Source: an uncultured Mycolicibacterium sp. (GTDB lineage: Bacteria > Actinomycetota > Actinomycetes > Mycobacteriales > Mycobacteriaceae). From it: 6,796 nt of DNA. The position numbers and the translations under genes were made by a program. The notes beneath the pieces were generated by a model. That model had not been told where the DNA came from, searched no databases, and saw only the letters and a list, made by a program, of their open reading frames with translations. Shown piece after piece: positions 1-5,683 of this stretch. The stretch spans positions 1-6,796 of the forward strand of contig NZ_CALDGS010000137.1 of the NCBI RefSeq assembly GCF_937941905.1. The letters are read 5' to 3'. Each line of letters begins with the position of its first letter. Positions within the stretch are counted from its first letter, which is position 1.

Positions 1-15
1 GTCGCGGGGGGCTGA
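1..15 (+). CDS. cysO: C-terminal tail of CysO sulfur-carrier protein (partial)
   Basis: Only the final codons are in the window: gtc gcg ggg ggc tga, which reads Val-Ala-Gly-Gly-stop. A free C-terminal Gly-Gly is the hallmark of ubiquitin-like sulfur carriers of the MoaD/ThiS/CysO family, in which the last glycine is adenylated and converted to a thiocarboxylate. The stop lies six bases before the GTG of cysM, and in mycobacteria CysO thiocarboxylate is the known sulfur donor for CysM. The diglycine and stop are seen directly. The identity is inferred from this tail plus the neighbour, because the body of the gene lies to the left of the window. Confidence 0.75.
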   Translation, partial: VAGG

Positions 16-21
16 TCGCCG

Positions 22-984
22 GTGACCCGCTACAACTCGCTGCTGGAGGCGCTCGGCAACACCCCGCTGGTCGGGCTGCCGCGGCTGTCGCCGCGCTGGG
101 ACGGCGAACCGCACGTGCGGCTGTGGGCCAAGCTGGAGGACCGCAACCCCACCGGCTCGATCAAGGACCGCGCCGCGCTGCGCATGATCGAGGAGGCCGA
201 ACGGCAGGGGCTGCTGCGGCCGGGCGCGACGATCCTGGAGCCCACCAGTGGCAACACCGGGATCTCACTGGCCATGGCGGCCAAGCTCAAGGGCTACCGG
301 ATGATCTGCGTGATGCCGGAGAACACCTCCGCCGAACGTCGCCAGATCCTGCAGATCTACGGTGCGGAGATCATCTACACCCCGGCCGAGGGCGGCTCCA
401 ACACCGCGGTGGCGCGCGCCAAGGAGCTGGCCGCCGAGCACCCCGACTGGGTGATGCTCTACCAGTACGGCAACCCGGCCAACGCCGCCGCGCACTACGA
501 CGGCACCGGCCCGGAGATCCTCGCCGACCTGCCCGAGATCACCCACTTCGTGGCCGGGCTGGGCACCACCGGCACGCTGATGGGCACCGGGCGGTTCCTG
601 CGCGAACACGTGCCGGGCGTGCAGATCGTCGCCGCCGAACCCCGCTACGGCGAGGGCGTGTACGCGCTGCGCAACATCGACGAGGGCTTCATCCCGGAGC
701 TCTACGACCCCGAGGTGCTGACCACCCGCTACTCGGTCGGCTCCTACGACGCGATCCGGCGCACCCGCGAACTCGTCGAGCAGGAGGGCATCTTCGCCGG
801 GATCTCCACCGGTGCGGTGCTGCACGCCGCACTCGGCATGGCGGCCAAGGCGCTGCGGGCCGGTGAGCGCGCCGACATCGCGTTCATCGTCGCCGACGCG
901 GGCTGGAAGTACCTGTCCACCGGCGCCTACACGGGCAGCCTCGACGACGCCGAGGACGCTCTGGAAGGACAGCTCTGGGCGTGA
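22..984 (+). CDS. cysM: CysM, O-phosphoserine-dependent (CysO-thiocarboxylate) cysteine synthase
   Basis: A 320-residue cytosolic fold-type II PLP enzyme. In the mycobacterial pathway CysM forms an aminoacrylate from O-phosphoserine. CysO thiocarboxylate attacks it, and the peptidase Mec later releases cysteine. Visible elements are the PLP lysine K48 in TGSIKDR (44-50), the substrate-binding TSGNTG loop (75-80), the glycine-rich PLP-phosphate loop GTTGTLMGTGR (181-191) and ISTG with S262. R217 in YALRNID matches the arginine (R220 in M. tuberculosis numbering) tied to O-phosphoserine preference. The C-terminal EGQLWA matches the tail that closes the active site in the M. tuberculosis enzyme, so the protein is full length (family about 320 residues). 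The GTG start gives the family N-terminus MTRY and follows the cysO stop by six bases. Its TGA overlaps the next GTG. An ordinary O-acetylserine sulfhydrylase is the less likely alternative. Confidence 0.96.
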   Translation: MTRYNSLLEALGNTPLVGLPRLSPRWDGEPHVRLWAKLEDRNPTGSIKDRAALRMIEEAERQGLLRPGATILEPTSGNTGISLAMAAKLKGYRMICVMPENTSAERRQILQIYGAEIIYTPAEGGSNTAVARAKELAAEHPDWVMLYQYGNPANAAAHYDGTGPEILADLPEITHFVAGLGTTGTLMGTGRFLREHVPGVQIVAAEPRYGEGVYALRNIDEGFIPELYDPEVLTTRYSVGSYDAIRRTRELVEQEGIFAGISTGAVLHAALGMAAKALRAGERADIAFIVADAGWKYLSTGAYTGSLDDAEDALEGQLWA

Positions 985-1648
985 ACGCGACGGGGCAGCG
1001 CGGGGCGCCGCCGGAGCGCAGGCGACCGGCGTGGCAGGTCGGCGCGGTCACCGTCGTCGGTTTCGTGCTGCTGCTCTACCTCGTCGAGGTTGTCGACGTG
1101 GCGACCGGACACCAGTTGGACCGCAACGGGATCCGGCCGCTGCAGACCGACGGCCTGGTCGGCGTGCTGTTCGCGCCGCTGCTGCACGCCGACTGGCAGC
1201 ACCTGCTGGCCAACACCGCCCCGGCACTGGTGCTCGGGTTCCTGATGACGCTGGCCGGGCCGGCCCGTTTCGTCCTGGCCACCGCGATCATCTGGATCGT
1301 GGGCGGGCTGGGCACCTGGCTGATCGGCAACATCGGGGTGCACTGCCCGTATGTCGGGGTGTCGTGTGAGAGCGTCCACATCGGTGCCTCCGGACTGATC
1401 TTCGGATGGCTGACGTTCCTGATCGTGTTCGGGTTCTTCACCCGCAAGGCCTGGGAGATCGTGGTGGGGGTGGTGGTGCTGTTCCTCTACGGCGGCATCC
1501 TGTGGGGCGTGCTGCCCGGCACCGTCGGGGTGTCCTGGCAGGCGCACCTGTGCGGCGCGGCGGCCGGGGTGCTGGCCGCCTACCTACTCAGCGGACCGGA
1601 ACGCCGGGCGCGCGCCGGGCGCGGCCGACCGACCCCCTCCGCGGCGCC

Positions 1649-1652
<4 letters not shown>
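981..1652 (+). CDS. Rhomboid-family intramembrane serine protease (Rv1337-like)
   Basis: A 223-residue polytopic membrane protein. About six hydrophobic segments are visible, near residues 20-38, 75-90, 96-116, 136-153, 159-178 and 184-203. The rhomboid (S54) signature is complete: H74 and N78 in HLLAN on the second helix, the catalytic serine S137 in GASG (135-138), and the partner histidine H189 in SWQAHLCGAAAG on the last helix. It should therefore be an active protease cutting within or next to membrane helices; its substrates are unknown. The N-terminus is basic (ERRR) and the last 20 residues are Arg/Pro-rich, which suggests both ends are cytoplasmic. The GTG start lies in a 4-base GTGA overlap with cysM, and the stop overlaps murI in the same way, so translation is probably coupled. 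The loop before the active serine is enlarged and holds C122 and C129. There is no extra soluble domain. Confidence 0.93.
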
Positions 1653-2485
<833 letters not shown>

Positions 2486-2528
2486 GCGCCTGTTCCCGGT
2501 CACACCCGCGGGGCGATTGAGATCGGCC

Positions 2529-2550
2529 GCCCAAACCGGGCAGGTTTTGT
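2529..2550 (+). terminator. Weak hairpin(s) with T-rich trail after murI
   Basis: In the gap after murI, GCCC (2529-2532) can pair with GGGC (2538-2541) across AAACC. Alternatively AAACC (2533-2537) can pair with GGTTT (2543-2547) across GGGCA. A short T-rich run, TTTTGTT, follows at 2545-2551. A separate perfect 5-bp stem, GGCGC/GCGCC (2478-2482 and 2486-2490), has the murI TGA as its loop. Any of these could weaken read-through at the end of the cysM-murI operon. All are short, so this is a tentative call. Confidence 0.22.
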
Positions 2551-2571
2551 TCGCGGGCCCCGGGGGCATGG

Positions 2572-2577
2572 CAAGCT
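2572..2577 (+). promoter_or_regulatory. Candidate -10 element for the MBL phosphodiesterase gene
   Basis: CAAGCT keeps the A and final T of the mycobacterial TANNNT -10 but has C in place of the first T. It ends seven bases before the GTG at 2585, close to leaderless spacing. A TTGTTC at 2547-2552 could serve as a poor -35 with a long 19-base spacer. The gap of more than 90 bases and the lack of a well-placed Shine-Dalgarno fit a separate promoter here, but the match is imperfect. Confidence 0.3.
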
Positions 2578-2584
2578 AGTGGGC

Positions 2585-3361
2585 GTGCGGGTGACGGTTC
2601 TGGGATGCTCCGGCAGTGTGACGGGGCCCGATTCGCCCGCCTCCGGGTATCTCGTTACCGCGCCGGACACCCCGCCGCTGGTAATCGACTTCGGCGGCGG
2701 TGTGCTGGGGGCGCTGCAACGCTACGCCGACCCCGGCTCGGTGCACATCCTGCTGTCGCACCTGCACGCCGATCACTGCCTGGATCTGCCCGGCCTGTTC
2801 GTGTGGCGGCGCTACCACCCGAACCCGCCCACCGAGCGCGGCGTGATGTACGGCCCGGCCGGCACCTGGGCCCGGCTCGGTGCGGCATCCTCGCCGGAGG
2901 GCGGGGAGATCGACGACTTCTCCGACATCTTCGACATCCGCGCCTGGCGGGACAACGAGACCGTGCAGATCGGGGCGCTGGCGGTGACCCCGCGGCTGGT
3001 GTGCCACCCGATCGAGTCCTACGGCCTGCGGCTGACCGACCCGTCCGGGGCCACCCTGGTCTACAGCGGCGACACCGGCATGTGCGACGCGGTGGTCGAA
3101 CTGGCCCGCGGCGCCGACGTGTTCCTGTGCGAGGCGTCCTGGACCCATTCGCCGGACCGGCCGCAGGGGCTGCACCTGTCCGGCACCGAGGCCGGGCGGA
3201 TCGCGGCCACGGCCGGGGTGCGCGAGCTGTTGCTCACCCACATCCCGCCGTGGACCTCGCGGGAGGACGTGGCCGGTGAGGCCAAGGCCGAGTTCGACGG
3301 CCCGGTGCACGCGGTCAGCTGCGGGGAGACGTTCGACGTCACCCGCGGGCCGAACCGATAG
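2585..3361 (+). CDS. Metallo-beta-lactamase-fold cyclic nucleotide phosphodiesterase (Rv1339-like)
   Basis: A 258-residue soluble protein of the metallo-beta-lactamase superfamily, in the RNase Z-like/class II phosphodiesterase branch. The two-metal site is visible: HLHADH at 59-64 (H59, H61, D63, H64), H141 in CHP, D163 in SGDTG, and H219 in LTHIPPW. The opening VTVLGCSGS is typical of this subgroup. It lacks the inserted exosite arm of true RNase Z. The M. tuberculosis homologue Rv1339 has been reported as an atypical cAMP phosphodiesterase, so hydrolysis of cAMP (possibly other cyclic nucleotides) is the best guess. I chose the GTG at 2585 because conserved sequence begins there and a -10-like element precedes it. 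The GTG at 2579 would add two residues and is the alternative. Neither has a convincing ribosome-binding site. The gene ends in TAG, which also forms part of the rph promoter. Confidence 0.9.
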   Translation: MRVTVLGCSGSVTGPDSPASGYLVTAPDTPPLVIDFGGGVLGALQRYADPGSVHILLSHLHADHCLDLPGLFVWRRYHPNPPTERGVMYGPAGTWARLGAASSPEGGEIDDFSDIFDIRAWRDNETVQIGALAVTPRLVCHPIESYGLRLTDPSGATLVYSGDTGMCDAVVELARGADVFLCEASWTHSPDRPQGLHLSGTEAGRIAATAGVRELLLTHIPPWTSREDVAGEAKAEFDGPVHAVSCGETFDVTRGPNR

Positions 3362-3364
3362 GGT
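3359..3364 (+). promoter_or_regulatory. -10 element for leaderless rph transcript, overlapping a stop codon
   Basis: TAGGGT fits the mycobacterial SigA -10 consensus TANNNT. Six bases (TGGCTC) separate it from the GTG start of rph at 3371, so initiation at the usual distance would begin exactly on that G and give a leaderless mRNA. The first three bases are the TAG stop of the upstream gene. No Shine-Dalgarno is present in the nine-base intergenic gap. A clear -35 is not seen; TTCGAC at 3332-3337 is a distant partial match. Confidence 0.55.
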
Positions 3365-3370
3365 TGGCTC

Positions 3371-4153
3371 GTGTCCAGACGAGAAGACGGCCGGCTCGAC
3401 CACGAACTGCGGCCGGTGGTCATCACCCGTGGTTTCACCTCACACCCGGCGGGGTCGGTGCTGATCGAGTTCGGCCAGACCCGGGTGCTGTGCACCGCGA
3501 GCGTTATCGAGGGCGTGCCGCGCTGGCGGAAGGGATCCGGCCAGGGCTGGCTCACCGCCGAGTACGCGATGCTGCCGGCGGCCACCCACGAACGCTCCGA
3601 CCGGGAGTCGGTCAAGGGCCGGCTGGGCGGGCGCACCCAGGAGATCAGCCGGCTGATCGGCCGCTCGCTGCGCGCCTGCATCGATCTGAATGCGTTGGGG
3701 GAGAACACCATCGCCATCGACTGCGATGTGCTGCAGGCCGACGGTGGCACCCGCACCGCGGCGATCACCGGCGCCTACGTGGCGCTGGCCGACGCGGTGA
3801 CCTACCTCAACGCCGCGGGTCTGCTCAGCGACCCGCGGCCGCTGAGCTGCATGATCGCCGCGATCAGCGTCGGGGTGGTCGACGGCCGGGTCCGGGTCGA
3901 CCTGCCGTACTCGGAGGACTCCCGCGCCGAGGTGGACATGAACGTCGTGGCCACCGACACCGGCACCCTGGTGGAGATCCAGGGCACCGGTGAGGGCGCC
4001 ACGTTCCCGCGCTCCACGCTGGACAAGCTGCTCGACGCGGCCCTGGCCGCCTGTGACGAACTGTTCGCCGTGCAACGCGAGGCGCTGGCGCTGCCGTACC
4101 CCGGGGAGCTGCCCGAGCCCGCGTCGCCCCCGAAGAAAGCGTTCGGAAGCTGA
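3371..4153 (+). CDS. rph: RNase PH, phosphorolytic 3'-5' exoribonuclease
   Basis: A 260-residue cytosolic enzyme that trims the 3' ends of tRNA precursors and other RNAs, using phosphate and releasing nucleoside diphosphates. It is a full-length single RNase PH domain. The conserved start is REDGRLDHELRPVVITRGF. The phosphate-binding arginines are R88 in GGRTQEISRLIGRSLRA (86-102) and R128 in GGTRTA. The acidic catalytic cluster falls in DLPYSEDSRAEVDMN, where D183 and D189 have the family spacing. GTGEGATFPR follows. The last 20 residues are a Pro/Lys-rich tail. The GTG at 3371 is chosen because it gives the family N-terminus and sits exactly downstream of a TANNNT element. The gene lies nine bases after the phosphodiesterase gene and overlaps rdgB by four bases, a pairing of RNA processing and nucleotide-pool cleaning that recurs widely in bacteria. 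Confidence 0.96.
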   Translation: MSRREDGRLDHELRPVVITRGFTSHPAGSVLIEFGQTRVLCTASVIEGVPRWRKGSGQGWLTAEYAMLPAATHERSDRESVKGRLGGRTQEISRLIGRSLRACIDLNALGENTIAIDCDVLQADGGTRTAAITGAYVALADAVTYLNAAGLLSDPRPLSCMIAAISVGVVDGRVRVDLPYSEDSRAEVDMNVVATDTGTLVEIQGTGEGATFPRSTLDKLLDAALAACDELFAVQREALALPYPGELPEPASPPKKAFGS

Positions 4154-4776
4154 GCCGGTTACTCGTCGCCACCCGTAATCGCAAGAAGCTCGCCGAGCTG
4201 CGCCGCGTCCTCGACGCCGCCGGGATCGGCGGGCTGGAGCTGCTCACCCTCGACGACGTGCCGCCGTTCGACGAGGCGCCCGAGACCGGCGCCACGTTCG
4301 AGGAAAACGCCCTGGCCAAGGCGCGGGATGCGTTCCGCGCCACCGGGATCGCCGCCGTCGCCGACGACTCCGGGCTGACCGTGGACGCGCTCAACGGCAT
4401 GCCCGGGGTGCTTTCGGCCCGGTGGAGCGGCCGGCACGGCGACGACGTGGCGAACTACGAACTGCTGCTCGCCCAGCTGGCCGACGTCCCGGAGGAGCGG
4501 CGCGGTGCGGCGTTCGTGTCGGTGTGCGCGCTGGTGCACGACGGCGGACAGACGGTGGTGCGCGGCGAGTGGCGCGGCCGCATCGCCCGTGCGCCGCGCG
4601 GGGCCAACGGGTTCGGTTACGACCCGGTGTTCGTCCCCGAAGGGGACGATCGGACCGCCGCGGAGCTCAGCCCGGAGGACAAGGACGCCGTCTCGCACCG
4701 CGGCCGGGCGCTGGCCCTGCTGGTGCCGGCGCTGCGCGCGCTGGCCGGGGCTCGGCCCGGCGCTTCGCCGGGGTAG
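4150..4776 (+). CDS. rdgB: RdgB/HAM1-type XTP/dITP diphosphatase with apparent CTG start
   Basis: A 208-residue house-cleaning pyrophosphatase that hydrolyses ITP, dITP and XTP to the monophosphate plus pyrophosphate, so that deaminated purines are not built into nucleic acid. Visible motifs are the N-terminal LLVATRNRKKLAEL (4-17, with T8-x-N10 and K13), TFEENALAKA (49-58), the DDSGL metal/catalytic segment (72-76), MPGVLSARW (84-92), FGYDPVF (155-161) and K178 with SHRGRA (182-187). The frame is open from 4057, yet contains no ATG, GTG or TTG before the GTG at 4258. A start there would remove the T-x-N motif and 36 residues. CTG at 4150 overlaps the rph stop as CTGA, the same geometry as the GTGA overlaps elsewhere in the window, and gives MSRLLVATRN. 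The identity is certain, and the CTG start is inferred. A sequencing error changing GTG to CTG is the alternative. Confidence 0.93.
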   Translation: MSRLLVATRNRKKLAELRRVLDAAGIGGLELLTLDDVPPFDEAPETGATFEENALAKARDAFRATGIAAVADDSGLTVDALNGMPGVLSARWSGRHGDDVANYELLLAQLADVPEERRGAAFVSVCALVHDGGQTVVRGEWRGRIARAPRGANGFGYDPVFVPEGDDRTAAELSPEDKDAVSHRGRALALLVPALRALAGARPGASPG

Positions 4777-4799
4777 GCGCCCCCATGGCCCGGGTGCGC
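4777..4799. terminator. Candidate bidirectional terminator hairpin in convergent gap
   Basis: Between the rdgB stop (4776) and the stop of the convergent DUF3817 gene (4814) there are 37 bases. GCGCCCCC (4777-4784) can pair with GGGTGCGC (4792-4799), seven of eight positions matching, around a seven-base loop. There is no T-tract on either side, which is common for mycobacterial hairpins but weakens the call. Confidence 0.38.
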
Positions 4800-4813
4800 G
4801 ACGGGTGGCCCCG

Positions 4814-5152
4814 CTAGATGCCGTAGCGGTCCCTGATCTTGGCGGTCTGCACCTGCTCGACGATGATGCCGACGAACGGGATGGTGCCGGCCAGCAGCAC
4901 GCCGACGGTCTTGCCGATCGGCCAGCGCACCTTCACCGCGAGGTTGGCGGTGAACAGCAGGTACACGAAGTACACCCAGCCGTGCACCACCGCGATCCAG
5001 CCCAGCGAGTCGTCGCCGAAGCCGTACTTCATCACCATCTCGTAGCACAGCGCGATCAGCCACAGGCCGGTCGCCCACGCCATCACCCGGTAACCCGGCA
5101 GGGCCTTGCGGATGCTCTCGACCGTCGTGTCGGTGCTGGGAGTGTCGCTCAT
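4814..5152 (-). CDS. DUF3817 small integral membrane protein (Rv1342c-like)
   Basis: A 112-residue membrane protein of unknown function. Three hydrophobic segments are seen at about 22-42, 51-73 and 80-99, after a polar 20-residue N-terminus and before a short charged C-terminus (KIRDRY). The pattern is that of the DUF3817/YdzA-like family: CYEMVMKYG (36-44), HGWVYFVYL (57-65) and GTIPF (89-93), with acidic E38 and E99 and histidine H57 within or beside the membrane. These polar residues could matter for transport or binding, but no activity is established. The ATG start lies in a 4-base ATGA overlap with the stop of lprD, so the two are co-transcribed from the lprD promoter and probably translationally coupled. 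It converges on rdgB. The family assignment is from motif memory and is fairly secure. Confidence 0.88.
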   Translation of the reverse strand: MSDTPSTDTTVESIRKALPGYRVMAWATGLWLIALCYEMVMKYGFGDDSLGWIAVVHGWVYFVYLLFTANLAVKVRWPIGKTVGVLLAGTIPFVGIIVEQVQTAKIRDRYGI

Positions 5153-5526
5153 GGGATCTTCCTGTCCTGCTGATCGGTGCGTGCGAGCTCGGCGAGGTAG
5201 GCGTTGTACTCCCGCAGCGCCGGGTCGTCGTCGGCCGGTTCGGTCGCCGGTTTCGGCCGCTCGGGCAGCAGCCCCTCCGGCAGTTCGGTGGGCTCACCCG
5301 ACGGCGCCGACTCGGGCGGGGCCTCCTCGTAGCGGATGAACTTGTAGTAGGCGTAGACGCAGAACCCCGCGAACAGCGGCCACTGCAGCGCGTAGCCGAG
5401 GTTCTGGAAGTCGCCGGTGGCCGACTCCCAGCGGGTCCACTGCCACCAAGCCAACGCCAGGCAGCCGCCGGCGGCGATGATCACCAGGGCGATCAGCGCC
5501 GGCCTCCTACGCCTCGTAGTGGACAC
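5149..5526 (-). CDS. lprD: LprD-like two-segment membrane protein (Rv1343c-like)
   Basis: A 125-residue protein of unknown function matching what M. tuberculosis annotation calls lipoprotein LprD. It has an N-terminal RRRR cluster (5-8), a hydrophobic segment at about 10-29 ending in WWQW, a conserved-looking WESATGDFQNLGYALQWP stretch (33-50), a second segment at about 50-61, then KFIRYEE and a Pro/Glu/Asp-rich hydrophilic tail. The positive-inside rule predicts both ends in the cytoplasm. The supposed lipobox around C22 reads AGGC, which lacks the usual Leu/Val/Ile at -3, and the cysteine is inside the hydrophobic segment, so true lipidation is doubtful. The GTG start at 5526 directly follows a TANNNT box at leaderless spacing. 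It overlaps the DUF3817 gene by four bases. The name is kept for continuity and not as evidence of lipidation. Confidence 0.85.
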   Translation of the reverse strand: MSTTRRRRPALIALVIIAAGGCLALAWWQWTRWESATGDFQNLGYALQWPLFAGFCVYAYYKFIRYEEAPPESAPSGEPTELPEGLLPERPKPATEPADDDPALREYNAYLAELARTDQQDRKIP

Positions 5527-5532
5527 GACTCA

Positions 5533-5538
5533 ACGGTA
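5533..5538 (-). promoter_or_regulatory. -10 element for leaderless lprD-DUF3817 transcript
   Basis: On the minus strand TACCGT matches TANNNT and is followed by six bases (TGAGTC) and then the GTG start of lprD. Initiation at the standard distance falls on the first base of the start codon. No Shine-Dalgarno precedes the gene, and no good -35 is visible in the GC-rich sequence upstream. The spacing is identical to that at rph. Confidence 0.55.
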
Positions 5539-5582
5539 CCGGGTGGCGCCAACCGCCGCCGATGGCACCGATAATGAACCGG

Positions 5583-5588
5583 TAGCAT
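5583..5588 (+). promoter_or_regulatory. Candidate -10 element for tRNA-Leu
   Basis: TAGCAT fits TANNNT and would place the transcription start near 5595, three bases before the mature tRNA 5' end, leaving a very short leader for RNase P. A second candidate, GATAAT at 5570-5575, is a five-of-six match to TATAAT and would give a leader of about 16 bases. Neither has a convincing -35. The promoter diverges from that of lprD within 71 bases. Confidence 0.4.
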
Positions 5589-5597
5589 CAGCTGCCT

Positions 5598-5679
5598 GCG
5601 GGCGTGGCGGAACTGGTATACGCGATGGATTTAGGTTCCATTGTCTTCGGACATGGGGGTTCGAGTCCCCCCGCCCGCA
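5598..5679 (+). tRNA. tRNA-Leu, anticodon UAG
   Basis: A complete class II tRNA cloverleaf. The acceptor stem GCGGGCG (5598-5604) pairs perfectly with CGCCCGC (5672-5678). The D stem GCG/CGC is at 5607-5609 and 5621-5623. The anticodon stem ATGGA/TCCAT (5625-5629, 5637-5641) encloses the loop TTTAGGT, with anticodon TAG at 5632-5634. The long variable arm is TGTC/GACA closed by a TTCG tetraloop (5642-5653). The T stem GGGGG/CCCCC is at 5655-5659 and 5667-5671, with loop TTCGAGT. The discriminator A73 at 5679 is the leucine identity base. The genome continues CCG and not CCA, so CCA is completed after transcription. It decodes CUA, and by wobble possibly other CUN codons. Confidence 0.97.
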
Positions 5680-5683
5680 CCGG

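Noticed and set aside
30..825. Long open frames opposite and in another frame of cysM (for example 265-825 minus, 123-866 plus)
   Set aside because: They are Arg/Ala/Gly-rich or His/Val/Gly-rich translations typical of shadow frames in GC-rich coding DNA, and they lie wholly within a well-supported cysM.
1406..1648. Upstream extension of the murI frame
   Set aside because: It overlaps the rhomboid gene, its translation is Arg/Gly shadow sequence, and the conserved MurI N-terminus begins right after the GTG at 1649.
2576..3403. 275-codon minus-strand open frame across the phosphodiesterase gene
   Set aside because: It is antisense shadow of the HLHADH-containing gene. Composition is generic and no domain is recognisable.
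4505..5297. Open frames spanning the rdgB/DUF3817 boundary (4505-5173 plus, 4617-5297 minus)
   Set aside because: They cross the ends of two well-supported genes in other frames and have no homology-like features.
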